A stretch of DNA of 64,000 bases from Nocardioides salarius (GTDB taxonomy: Bacteria > Actinomycetota > Actinomycetes > Propionibacteriales > Nocardioidaceae), in NCBI RefSeq assembly GCF_016907435.1, contig NZ_JAFBBZ010000001.1, positions 1,860,001-1,924,000 on the forward strand. The letters are read 5' to 3'. A program made the translations under genes and the position numbers. The notes beneath the pieces were generated by a model. That model was not told the DNA's origin, did no database searches, and worked only from the letters and a program-made list of their open reading frames with translations. How positions within the stretch are numbered: the stretch's first letter is position 1; each line of letters starts with the position of its first letter. Shown piece by piece: positions 29,280 to 37,457 of this stretch.

Positions 29280-32200
29280 AGCGGTCCCACCCTCTCGGCG
29301 CCGGTGAGCAGGGGCTCCCAGACCGTCCACGCGTGCTCGCCGAGGCCCGCGGCCAGCAGCACGCCCAGGTCGGCGCCGTCGCCGAAGGCGCGACGGTGGT
29401 AGGGGTCGGCGTCCTCGCCCTCGATGCCGTAGGGGTGGTGCGGGTCGGTCTCCCAGGCCTTGCGCGCCAGGTCGTCGGGCGACACGTCGTCGCCCATCAG
29501 GCCGCGCGCCCGGCCCTCGGCCCAGGCCGCCGCCGTGGCCACCGGCAGCGGCAGCGGACGCCGCAGCCCGAGGTCGCGCAGCTCGACGAGGCGGCGCAGC
29601 CACTCCTCGGCCCGGTGGTCGAGCGGCCCGGCGAGGGCCCGCCGCGGACCGGCGCGCTCGCGGCCCACCGCGTGGGCGGTGAACACCTCGTCGGGGTGCG
29701 CGGCCGACAGCGCGAGCAGGTCGATCCAGGAGGCGAGGCGCTGCTTGGGCTTGAGCCGGGAGTAGCCCAGGGACAGGACCTTCGAGCCGTGGACACCGGC
29801 GACCGTGCCGGTCAGGCGCCGCCCGGCGCCCAGGTCGACGTCGACGTCGAGGGTGCGCGGCGCGCCCTGGCGCAGGTCGGCGGTGCGCTCGAAGAGCTTC
29901 TGCGACTCCTCGACCACCCCGCGCAGGGCCTGCTCGCCCAGCACGCCCGGGGGCAGGGTGCCGCGCAGCTGCTCCGCGGTCATCACCGCGACCGGGTCCT
30001 GGCCCGCGAGCACCTCGCGCAGCAGGTGGTCGCCCACGGCCCAGGCATCCAGCGCGTCGAGCGAGACCGGGATCGCGTCGCCCACCTCGTCGGGCTCCAG
30101 CGGGGCCGACACGTCGAGCCGCTGGCGCAGGAAGCTGCGCACCGGGTGCAGGAAGAAGGAGCGCAGCTCGGCCAGGCTGACGTCGCCGGGCTCGAGGGCC
30201 GGCAGGTCGCCGGCCAGCAGCGGCGCGGGCGGGACCCGCTCGGCGACCGCGGCCCGGGCGCCGCCCAGCGCGGCGGTGTCGAAGCTGAACGGCCGGGGGT
30301 CGTGGGCCAGCAGCGCGCCCGGGGCCAGGTTGCGGGCGTCGTAGGGCTGCAGGGGGTGGTGGGTCAGCACGTGCTCGCGCACCGGGGTCGCGCAGGTGCG
30401 GTCGGCCGCGTCGAGCACCTCGCCCAGCGGCACCGCCGGGGGCCGGGGCGCCCCGGAGTGCTCGTTGGCGCCGGTGTAGGTCACCACCAGGGTCTCGGTG
30501 GCCGAGAGCAGGGCGTCGAGGAGCAGCTGGCGGTCCTCGCTGCGCACGTCGCGCTCGCCGGTGAGCGGGTCGCGGGCCAGCACGTCGTCGCCGTCGGGGG
30601 CCAGGCTGCGCGGGAACACGCCGTCGTCGAGGCCGACGAGGCAGACCACCCGGTGCGGCACCGAGCGCATCGGCACCATCGTGCAGACGGTCAGGGTGCC
30701 GGTGCGGAAGTTGGCCCGGGTGGGTCGCCCGCCCAGCCGCGAGACGAGCAGCGCGCGCACGTCGGCCAGGCGCAGCCGCACGTCGGGACCGTCGGCGGCC
30801 GCGGCGGCGGCCCGCGAGAGCTCGGTCTCGAGCTGGGCGAGCTGCCAGGCGTCGTCGGGGGCGACGTCGCCGAGCGCCCGTACGCCGTCGCCCAGGGCGC
30901 TCATCCACGACGCGGCGTCGTCGGCCGTCGAGAGCGCCGTGACGCAGCCGTCGAGGCGGTCGACCAGCTCGGCGAGCCGGCCCACCAGGTCGACGTCGGA
31001 GCTGCCGACGTCGTCGACCGGCAGGCCGCGCCCGACCCGCCGGTGGTCGTCGCCGCTCATCGCCACGCCCAGCAGCACCCGGTCGAGCCCGGCTCGCCAG
31101 GTGTTGTGCTCGAAGCGGGCCATCGAGAAGGCGGCGCGGTGCGGCGCGTCGAGGCCCCAGCGGATGCCGGCCTGGCCGACCCAGCGCGCGATCCGGTCGA
31201 GGTCGTCGTCGCCGAGGCCGAAGCGCAGGCGGCAGGGCTCGGAGCCGGCGAGGTCGAGCACGTCGGAGGCGGTGACCCGGCCGCCGGCCAGCTCGACCAG
31301 GCGCCCCGCCAGGGCGAGCAGCGGGTTGGTGCTGCTCAGCGCCCGGTCGGCCAGGCGCACCCGCAGCCGGTGGGCGGGGTGCCCGCCGCCGGGGCTGTCC
31401 TCCACGGCCTCGGCGAGACCGAACCCGGCCGAGACCAGGGGCGCGTAGGTCTCGATGTCGGGACACATCACGAGGATGTCGCGCGGCTGCAGGCTCGGGT
31501 CGTCCTCCAGCAGCCCGACCAGCACCTCGCGCAGCACGTCGACCTGACGGGCGGGGCCGTGGCAGGCGTGCACCTGCAGGCTGCGGTCGGCCGGGTCGTG
31601 GGCCCGGGCGGTGCGCTCGTGGGGCTCGGGGGCGTGGTTGGCGCGCAGGTCGTGCTGGAGCCGGGCCAGCAGGGTGGCCGGGGCCGGCTCCTCGTCGACC
31701 AGCGGCTCGTCGAGCGCGCCGAGGGGGGCCAGGGTGCGGGCCAGCTCGCGGGTGTCGCGGCCCAGCGAGGCCAGCAGCGGGTGGCCGGCCAGCTCGGCCG
31801 CACTGTCGGCGCGGCGCCGCACGGGTCCCTCGACGTCGCCCAGCGCCCGCCACAGCGCGGCCGAGGGCTGGGGCAGCCACAGGTGCACCTCGCGGCGCGC
31901 GGCCAGGGCGCCGAGGAGCGTGACCTCGCTGACGGGCAGCCGGGTGTGGCCGAACAGCGAGAGCCGCCCGGGCAGGTCGAGACCCTCGCCACCGCTCTCG
32001 AGGGCGGCCACGGTGCGGGCCAGCCGCACGTCGGGCGGGTCGGCGGGCACCCGCTCCAGCAGGCGGCGCCACAGCTCGGGCTGCCAGGCCAGGTCGTCGG
32101 GCAGGCTCCGGCCGGCGCCGTCGGTGTCACGCCCCTCGCGCCAGTCACCGACCAGCGAGGGCCGCTGCACGGCGTACGACGACAGCAGGCCGGCCAGGCG

Positions 32201-32617
32201 GCGCGCCACCGACCAGCGCCGGTCGCGCCGCAGCTCGGCGTCGTCACCGCGACGGCCGTGGCCCAGGTGGTGGGCCAGCGTGGCGCACCACGGCTCGTCG
32301 AGGCAGTCGTCGATGGTGGCCAGCAGCGGCCACACGAGGCGGTCGGGCTCCCACGCGTCGTCGCGGTCACGGTCGAGCAGCAGCGAGACCAGGGAGTGGG
32401 GGGTCAGGAACCGGACGCCGGCGCAGATGCCGTCGCCGCCGCGGGGGCCGGCCCCCAGGGTGTGGGACAGCCGCTGCGTCAGCCAGCGCTCCACGCCCTT
32501 GGCGGGCACCACCACGACCTCCTCGGCGAACGGGTCGTCCAGCGGCGCGGCGAGCAGCCCGCCGAGGCCGTCGGCGAGCCGGTCGGTGCGCGTGGCGCGG
32601 TGGAGGTGGAGCGGCAC
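29276..32617 (-). CDS. recC: Exodeoxyribonuclease V gamma subunit RecC
   Basis: A 1113-residue subunit that clamps RecB and RecD and reads Chi-like sequences in RecBCD. Family stretches are AEEVVVVPAKGVERWLTQRLSHTLG at the start, LQPRDILVMCPDIETYAPLV, VCLVGLDDGVFPR and LLLDALLSATETLVVTYTG; the helicase-like and nuclease-like folds lack catalytic residues, as expected. GTG 32617 heads the recC-recB-recD operon with 4-base overlaps throughout. GATGCT ends 6 nt before the start and may be a degenerate leaderless -10 box. Confidence 0.95.
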   Translation of the reverse strand: MPLHLHRATRTDRLADGLGGLLAAPLDDPFAEEVVVVPAKGVERWLTQRLSHTLGAGPRGGDGICAGVRFLTPHSLVSLLLDRDRDDAWEPDRLVWPLLATIDDCLDEPWCATLAHHLGHGRRGDDAELRRDRRWSVARRLAGLLSSYAVQRPSLVGDWREGRDTDGAGRSLPDDLAWQPELWRRLLERVPADPPDVRLARTVAALESGGEGLDLPGRLSLFGHTRLPVSEVTLLGALAARREVHLWLPQPSAALWRALGDVEGPVRRRADSAAELAGHPLLASLGRDTRELARTLAPLGALDEPLVDEEPAPATLLARLQHDLRANHAPEPHERTARAHDPADRSLQVHACHGPARQVDVLREVLVGLLEDDPSLQPRDILVMCPDIETYAPLVSAGFGLAEAVEDSPGGGHPAHRLRVRLADRALSSTNPLLALAGRLVELAGGRVTASDVLDLAGSEPCRLRFGLGDDDLDRIARWVGQAGIRWGLDAPHRAAFSMARFEHNTWRAGLDRVLLGVAMSGDDHRRVGRGLPVDDVGSSDVDLVGRLAELVDRLDGCVTALSTADDAASWMSALGDGVRALGDVAPDDAWQLAQLETELSRAAAAAADGPDVRLRLADVRALLVSRLGGRPTRANFRTGTLTVCTMVPMRSVPHRVVCLVGLDDGVFPRSLAPDGDDVLARDPLTGERDVRSEDRQLLLDALLSATETLVVTYTGANEHSGAPRPPAVPLGEVLDAADRTCATPVREHVLTHHPLQPYDARNLAPGALLAHDPRPFSFDTAALGGARAAVAERVPPAPLLAGDLPALEPGDVSLAELRSFFLHPVRSFLRQRLDVSAPLEPDEVGDAIPVSLDALDAWAVGDHLLREVLAGQDPVAVMTAEQLRGTLPPGVLGEQALRGVVEESQKLFERTADLRQGAPRTLDVDVDLGAGRRLTGTVAGVHGSKVLSLGYSRLKPKQRLASWIDLLALSAAHPDEVFTAHAVGRERAGPRRALAGPLDHRAEEWLRRLVELRDLGLRRPLPLPVATAAAWAEGRARGLMGDDVSPDDLARKAWETDPHHPYGIEGEDADPYHRRAFGDGADLGVLLAAGLGEHAWTVWEPLLTGAERVGPL

Positions 32618-32660
32618 GGCGGCAGCATCGCACGACCCGCCGACATGCCCGACCGTACGT

Positions 32661-32687
32661 GCCGGGTCAGCCGGGTCAGCCGGGTCA
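32661..32687. repeat. Triple 9-nt repeat starting on a stop codon
   Basis: Read on the minus strand, TGACCCGGC occurs three times in a row (32687 down to 32661), and the first TGA is the stop codon of the PGPGW gene. The same TGACCCGGC core starts units of the 22-nt family 1 arrays elsewhere in the window. Confidence 0.8.
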
Positions 32688-33170
32688 GACCGTCTCGCGC
32701 TGGGAGTCGCTGCGGTTGATGTCGCGCTCGAGGTCGGCGACGGCCTCCGGCTTGTCGTGGAAGCGCCGGTAGCTCCAGACGATCAGGCCCAGGGCGATGG
32801 CGGCCGAGGCCACCTGGGTGATCCCGGTGGCGGCCCCGCCCACCAGCCACCACGACTCGTCCAGGAACCACCAGCCGGGGGCGTCCGGGCCGACGATCCA
32901 CACCACGCCCAGGCCGGCCACCACCAGCGCCGCGGTCGTGGAGGCGAGGATCCGCGGCCAGGTCGCGACGCCGTCGGCGGCGCCGCGCATGGCGCGGTAC
33001 TTCACCGGGTCGAGCCGCTTGGCGGCCCAGTCGTACTGCTGGGAGAGCACCGCCATGCCGGCGAAGAGCATCAGCAGGCCGGGGCCCGGCAGCACGAGGG
33101 CCGCGATGCCCACGACCACGAGGGTCCAGCCCACGACCTCGAGCGTCACCCGACGCGCAGCGGACTTCAT
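32685..33170 (-). CDS. PGPGW-motif membrane protein
   Basis: A 161-residue membrane protein of the TIGR02611/PGPGW group of unknown function. The family signature appears as LVLPGPGLLMLFAGMAVLSQQYDWAAKRL near residue 26. Transmembrane segments are at about residues 9-45 (a hairpin broken by PGPG), 75-95 and 115-135, with a charged C-terminal tail (YRRFHDKPEAVADLERDINRS) in the cytoplasm. ATG 33170 overlaps the stop of the similar gene upstream as ATGA, so the pair looks like a tandem duplication. The stop codon begins a triple 9-nt repeat. Confidence 0.8.
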   Translation of the reverse strand: MKSAARRVTLEVVGWTLVVVGIAALVLPGPGLLMLFAGMAVLSQQYDWAAKRLDPVKYRAMRGAADGVATWPRILASTTAALVVAGLGVVWIVGPDAPGWWFLDESWWLVGGAATGITQVASAAIALGLIVWSYRRFHDKPEAVADLERDINRSDSQRETV

Positions 33171-33634
33171 GGACCCCACCATCCCAGAGCCTTCCAAGCG
33201 CCGCCAGGCCCTCGTGGGCGCGGCGCGGTGCCGCCCAGCCGCGCGCGCGACCAGAGCACGAGGGCGACACCGAGGGCCCCGGAGGCGATCTGGGCCACGC
33301 CGCTCCAGGTCCCGCCAGGCAGCCACGCCCACCCGGGCAGCCCCCACCACGACGGCGGAGCGGGGTCGACGAGCCACAGCACGCCGGCCGCGGCCAGCGC
33401 CGTGGTGCCCAGCAGCGAGGCCAGGGTGCGCGGCCAGGTCGCCACCGAGCGGGCCGCGGCGCGCAGGCCCCGCTCGCGCCACGGGGCGAGCCGCGCGGCC
33501 ACCCGCTCGTCGGCCCGGGCCAGCACGTGCACCCCGGCCGCCAGCGCCAGCAGCCCGGGGCCGGGCAGCGGGTAGAGCACGACCCCGAGCAGGACGAGCC
33601 CCCAGCCGAGCACGAGCAGCAGGCGAGAGCGCAT
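33167..33634 (-). CDS. PGPGW-motif membrane protein (paralogue)
   Basis: A 155-residue membrane protein with the same layout as its downstream neighbour: PLPGPGLLALAAGVHVLARADERVAARL, then ARSVATWPRTLASLLGTTAL aligned with DGVATWPRILASTTAALV of the other protein, and a Trp-rich loop. I chose ATG 33634 (AGGA 7 nt upstream) over the in-frame start 11 codons earlier. Function unknown. The conserved ATWPR-LAS stretch in both copies marks them as paralogues that probably act together in the membrane. Confidence 0.75.
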   Translation of the reverse strand: MRSRLLLVLGWGLVLLGVVLYPLPGPGLLALAAGVHVLARADERVAARLAPWRERGLRAAARSVATWPRTLASLLGTTALAAAGVLWLVDPAPPSWWGLPGWAWLPGGTWSGVAQIASGALGVALVLWSRARLGGTAPRPRGPGGAWKALGWWGP

Positions 33635-33710
33635 CGGCGCATCCTGCGGCGGCCGGTCGACGACCACCCGCCCGCCGGGCGGCCGTCCGGTGCCGGCCCG
33701 GTGAACTCCT

Positions 33711-33739
33711 GCCTCACCGGCTCGCCGGGCTCGTGAGGC
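33711..33739. terminator. Stem-loop after the HTH protein gene
   Basis: GCCTCAC (33711-33717) pairs with GTGAGGC (33733-33739), and the interior CGGCTCGCCGGG can fold further. It starts 13 nt past the stop of the minus-strand HTH gene at 33753. Good GC-rich terminator shape, no U-run. Confidence 0.55.
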
Positions 33740-33752
33740 GTGACGGCGCGGC

Positions 33753-35312
33753 TCAGCCGTCGGTGGCGCCCGGCTGGGGGTCGACGAGGCGGGTCCCCGT
33801 GCGGACCCACCAGGCGGCAGCGCCGCGGACCTCGTCGGACCAGCCGGGCTCCTCGAGGATCTCGCCCAGCACCGGCGAGCCGGCGATACCGATCACGCTG
33901 AGCACGCGGCCGGGCCCGAACAGCTGGTCGGAGGTACGCAAGCAACGGCGCAGCACGGCCTCGTCCACCTGCTCCCCTGCGATCGCCAACCAGGCCGCCT
34001 CGCGGGCCGAGAGCTCGTCCGCCTCCTGCAGGCGGCGACGCACGGTCGGTGGCAGGTAGTCGTGGACCAGCGAGGCACCGCGGCTCGTCGCCCGCTCCCG
34101 CACCGAGGGGTCGGGGTGGCTCTCCGCGATCGACAGGACGGCGTCCACCGCGACGCGGCGCAGCCCCGGCAGTGCCCCGAGGAGCAGGGCGCTGGCGTGC
34201 GAGCGGCTGGAGCGCCCCTCCCCGACCACCTCGAAGAGCAACCGGGCCAGCAGCGGCTGGTAGGGCAGGCCGAGGGCGGCCGAGCTCTCCTCGGCATGCA
34301 CCTGGCAGGCACGGACCAGCGCCTCGCGTCCCGCGGGGCGCAGCGACTCGCCGACCGGGGAGGGCGGGTGCGCCACGTCGCCGCGCACCGCCGCGAGCTC
34401 GTCGGCGGGCACCAGCCGCAGCACGTGCGAGAGCCAGCGCCACCGTTCCCCCTGGTCCTGGGCCGCGGCGTTGTAGTGGGCGACCACGCGGTCGAGCACC
34501 GGCGCCCAGAAGCCCGGCGCGGCGTGCGCCTCGGCCATCACGCCCAGCCCGATCGCGGCGCCCTCGACCCGGAGCTCGCGAGGGTCTCCGAGCAGATCGA
34601 CCATCCACGACCTCGTGTCGTCGTCGAAGGCCTCCCCCACCGCGCTCATCACGTCGTTGGGCATCTGCACGTGGGGGTCGGCCAGGACCGCCTCGGCGGC
34701 CTCGCGCACCACGCCGCCCCACGCGCTGCGTCGCAAGGTCGCCAGCGCGTCGTACCGGATGAGGTAGGAGGTGCCGTGGGAACGCACCAGCTCACCCATC
34801 AGGGCCGAGACCCGGTCCCGGGCCTGGTCGACGGGCAGGCCCACGTTGCCCTGCTGGGCCATCGCACGCGCCCACTCGCGCCACTGGCCGCCCACGGCGT
34901 CCCCCGCGAGCACCGGCTCGTGCAGGCGCGACATCTCCTCGGGCGAGGCGACACGGTGCACCGGCGCGCGGTCGACGGGGCTGTAGGGGAAGGTGCGGCA
35001 CACGATGTCGATGCTGGCGCGCAGCGAGTGCGGCGCCAGCGCCAGCGCCTCCTCGTACGCCGCGACGACCCGGTCGTCGCGCACGGCTCCGGTCTCGATG
35101 CGGTGCAGCGACGACGTGCTGGTGCGCAGGCCCAGCCACTCGAGCCGCGTCACCATGTCGCCCAGCCGATGCGCGGGGCGCTCGGGCGCGGTCAGCCGTG
35201 CCATCCGCAGCAGCCAGCCGATGCGCACGCCGACGTCGATGGTCGGCCCGGTGAGCGGGGTCGGGTCGTCGAGCGGCTTGAGCGGCGCGCCGCGCGACTG
35301 CTCCGTACCCAC
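33753..35312 (-). CDS. Large HTH (Xre-like) protein with helical-repeat C-terminus
   Basis: A 519-residue protein I do not recognise as a named family. Residues about 25-95 ([33 protein letters not shown] ... [14 protein letters not shown] ... [11 protein letters not shown]) resemble an Xre/Cro-type helix-turn-helix. The remaining 400 residues are rich in Ala/Leu helices with HEAT-like units such as [21 protein letters not shown] and [29 protein letters not shown] chose GTG 35312 (GGGGGTCCGAG upstream); a GTG nine codons earlier is possible. It has its own upstream region with a TACCCT box and two 11-nt direct repeats. Probably a regulator whose helical part binds a partner. Confidence 0.7.
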   Translation of the reverse strand: MGTEQSRGAPLKPLDDPTPLTGPTIDVGVRIGWLLRMARLTAPERPAHRLGDMVTRLEWLGLRTSTSSLHRIETGAVRDDRVVAAYEEALALAPHSLRASIDIVCRTFPYSPVDRAPVHRVASPEEMSRLHEPVLAGDAVGGQWREWARAMAQQGNVGLPVDQARDRVSALMGELVRSHGTSYLIRYDALATLRRSAWGGVVREAAEAVLADPHVQMPNDVMSAVGEAFDDDTRSWMVDLLGDPRELRVEGAAIGLGVMAEAHAAPGFWAPVLDRVVAHYNAAAQDQGERWRWLSHVLRLVPADELAAVRGDVAHPPSPVGESLRPAGREALVRACQVHAEESSAALGLPYQPLLARLLFEVVGEGRSSRSHASALLLGALPGLRRVAVDAVLSIAESHPDPSVRERATSRGASLVHDYLPPTVRRRLQEADELSAREAAWLAIAGEQVDEAVLRRCLRTSDQLFGPGRVLSVIGIAGSPVLGEILEEPGWSDEVRGAAAWWVRTGTRLVDPQPGATDG

Positions 35313-35370
35313 CTCGGACCCCCATGTCCCCTGCCCCACGAGGGTGATCGTGATCCTCGTGCGACGTGTC

Positions 35371-35392
35371 TGTGAGCCGGCTGTGAGCCGAC
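35371..35392. promoter_or_regulatory. Two 11-nt direct repeats upstream of the HTH gene
   Basis: TGTGAGCCGGC (35371-35381) and TGTGAGCCGAC (35382-35392) stand head to tail, one helical turn apart. They lie just downstream of a possible minus-strand -10 box TACCCT (35402-35407), which is part of an inverted repeat GGGTA-AA-TACCC (35403-35414), and about 60 nt before the gene start. This suits a repressor site, perhaps for the HTH protein itself. Confidence 0.4.
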
Positions 35393-35466
35393 TGCGCAGC
35401 AAGGGTAAATACCCATCCCCCGCGAGAGCCAGCGAGCGACGTCGCCGGGAGGGGAGCACGCCCCGC

Positions 35467-36072
35467 TCAGGCGGGCCGGCGGGCCAGCCCGCCGACGACC
35501 ACGTCGGCCAGCGCCCGGTAGGCCTCGGCGTCGCTGAGCCCGGTCGCCGCGCCCACCCGGCCGGCCTGGATGCCGGTCATCACCTCGGCGACCGCGGCCC
35601 CCACGAAGACCGCGTCCACGGGGCGCAGCGCCCCCGCCACGACGCCGGCGTCGACCAGCGCCCGGACCCGACGGGCCGCGTGGCGGGTGTTCTCCTCGTA
35701 GACCTCGCCCGCCGGCGGGTGGGCCAGCAGGTCGGCGTAGAAGCTCGGCGAGGCCGGCGCCAGCTCGTCGGAGACCGCGAGCAGGTAGGTGCGCAGCCGG
35801 GCCGCCGGGTCGGGCTCGGCCTGCACCCGCTGCTCGATGCGCTCGGCTGCTCCTCGGAACCACGCGCGCAGCGTCGCCAGCACGATCTCGGGCTTCGAGC
35901 CGGCGACCAGGTAGAGCGAGGACCGGGAGCAGCGCAGCCGGGCGGCGAGGTCGCCGACGCCGAAGGCGAGGAAGCCCTCGGCGAGGAACAGGTCGGCGAG
36001 GCGCCCGAGCAGCTCAGCGCGCCGGCGGTCGGCTCGGGCGATGGAGTCGGTGGGGCCCACCCGCCGGAGCAT
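35467..36072 (-). CDS. TetR-family transcriptional repressor
   Basis: A 201-residue TetR-type regulator. The N-terminal helix-turn-helix is seen as [48 protein letters not shown] text (residues 18-62); the C-terminal ligand domain has [18 protein letters not shown] and ends in a DUF-like helical bundle. It is divergent from an acyl-CoA dehydrogenase, and a perfect 8-bp inverted repeat at 36094-36117 lies between the two, so it most likely represses both, with an acyl-CoA as the expected inducer (inference). Confidence 0.9.
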   Translation of the reverse strand: MLRRVGPTDSIARADRRRAELLGRLADLFLAEGFLAFGVGDLAARLRCSRSSLYLVAGSKPEIVLATLRAWFRGAAERIEQRVQAEPDPAARLRTYLLAVSDELAPASPSFYADLLAHPPAGEVYEENTRHAARRVRALVDAGVVAGALRPVDAVFVGAAVAEVMTGIQAGRVGAATGLSDAEAYRALADVVVGGLARRPA

Positions 36073-36093
36073 AGGCCGCGAACGGGCCGTCGG

Positions 36094-36117
36094 GTACCAG
36101 ATCCCGTAGTCTGGTAC
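36094..36117. promoter_or_regulatory. TetR-type operator between divergent genes
   Basis: GTACCAGA (36094-36101), 8-nt spacer, TCTGGTAC (36110-36117): perfect arms, 24 nt in all, a usual TetR operator size. A possible plus-strand -10 box TAGTCT (36107-36112) lies inside, so binding would block the dehydrogenase promoter; the tetR start is 22 nt to the left. Confidence 0.75.
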
Positions 36118-36147
36118 TCGACCGTCTCCCCGTCCTCAGGAGGACCC

Positions 36148-37314
36148 ATGCCCGCCCGCCGCGTCCTGGCCACCGACGAGTCCGCCGAGCTGCTGGCGCT
36201 CGTGCGCCGCATCGCCACCGACGAGCTGGCCCCCCGCGTGGCCGAGGCCGAGGCCGACGAGCGGTTCCCCCGCGACGTCTTCCGCCTACTGGGGCGCAGC
36301 GGGCTGCTGGGGCTGCCCTACCCGGAGGAGCAGGGCGGCGCCGGGCTGTCCTACGAGGTCTACCTGCAGGTGCTCGAGGAGATCGCCGCCGTCTGGTCCT
36401 CGGTCGGGGTGGGCGTCTCGGTGCACGCCCTGAGCTGCTTCGGGCTGGCGCGGTTCGGCACCGACGAGCAGCGCCGGCAGTGGCTGCCCGACATGCTCGG
36501 CGGCGACCTGCTCGGCGCCTACTGCCTCTCCGAGGCGCACGCCGGCTCCGACCCCGCGGCAATGCGCACCACCGCGCGGCGCGACGGCGACGACTACGTC
36601 ATCGACGGCGCCAAGGCCTGGACCACCCACGGCGGGCACGCCGACTTCTACAAGGTGATGGCACGCACCTCCGAGGACCGCGGCGGCATCTCCTGCTTCC
36701 TGGTGCCGGCCGACACGCCGGGACTGGTCGCGGACCCGCCGGAGCGGAAGATGGGACTGACCGGGTCGGCGACCGCCACGATGCGCTTCGACGGCGTACG
36801 GGTGCCGGTCGAGCGCCGTCTCGGCGCCGAGGGCGAGGGGCTGCGGATCGCCCTGGCCGGCCTCGACGCCGGGCGCCTGGGCATCGCGGCCGTCGCCACG
36901 GGCCTCGCCCAGGGCGCCCTCGACCACGCGCTGGCCTACGCCCGCGAGCGCGAGACCTTCGGACGCCCGATCATCGAGCACCAGGGCCTGGCCTTCGTGC
37001 TGGCCGACATGGAGGCCGCGGTGCAGAGCGCCCGGGCCACGGTGCTGCACGCGGCCCGGCTCAAGGACGCCGGGCAGCCCTTCGGGCGCGAGGCCTCGAT
37101 CGCCAAGCTCGTGGCCACCGACAACGCCATGAAGGTCACCACCGACGCCGTGCAGGTGCTGGGAGGCTACGGCTACACCCGCGACTTCCCGGTCGAGCGC
37201 TACATGCGCGAGGCCAAGGTGATGCAGATCTTCGAGGGCACCAACCAGATCCAGCGGATGGTCGTCGCCCGCTCCCTCGACAAGTCCGCCCCCGGCGCCA
37301 TCACCCACCTCTGA
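36148..37314 (+). CDS. Acyl-CoA dehydrogenase, short/medium-chain type
   Basis: A 388-residue flavoprotein of acyl-CoA oxidation. Motifs are [19 protein letters not shown] (FAD/substrate), [26 protein letters not shown] and [33 protein letters not shown], where the Glu of FEGTNQIQ is the catalytic base as in butyryl-CoA and medium-chain enzymes, unlike the LCAD-type gene at 12159. ATG 36148 has CAGGAGG 7 nt upstream. Regulated in all likelihood by the divergent TetR protein. A family 1-like repeat region follows its stop. Confidence 0.94.
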   Translation: MPARRVLATDESAELLALVRRIATDELAPRVAEAEADERFPRDVFRLLGRSGLLGLPYPEEQGGAGLSYEVYLQVLEEIAAVWSSVGVGVSVHALSCFGLARFGTDEQRRQWLPDMLGGDLLGAYCLSEAHAGSDPAAMRTTARRDGDDYVIDGAKAWTTHGGHADFYKVMARTSEDRGGISCFLVPADTPGLVADPPERKMGLTGSATATMRFDGVRVPVERRLGAEGEGLRIALAGLDAGRLGIAAVATGLAQGALDHALAYARERETFGRPIIEHQGLAFVLADMEAAVQSARATVLHAARLKDAGQPFGREASIAKLVATDNAMKVTTDAVQVLGGYGYTRDFPVERYMREAKVMQIFEGTNQIQRMVVARSLDKSAPGAITHL

Positions 37315-37325
37315 CCCACCTCGCC

Positions 37326-37423
37326 GAGCCGGCACGACTTCCTCGCGAGCCGGCGCTACTTCCTGACCGGACCGACGAAAGCCGCGGAACTGGTGCCGGG
37401 TCGCGGGGAACTGGCGCCGGGTC
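37326..37423. repeat. Family 1-like repeats in inverted arrangement (after acyl-CoA dehydrogenase)
   Basis: GAGCCGGC occurs at 37326 and 37347 (21 nt apart) followed by ACGACTTCCTC or GCTACTTCCTG. Further right the opposite orientation appears: GCCGGGTC at 37395 and 37416 (21 nt apart), each preceded by GAACTGG. The two arms could pair over most of the 143-base gap before ilvA. Units are more diverged than in the strict 22-nt arrays. Confidence 0.65.
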
Positions 37424-37457
37424 GGGGCGGTGGCCGGCCGGGTGGGAGGCTGGACGG

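Noticed and set aside
29333..32719. A 1128-residue open frame antisense to recC
   Set aside because: Composition of a GC-rich shadow (Gly, Arg, Gln, Val repeats) with no family motifs; recC on the other strand is complete and in an operon with recB and recD.
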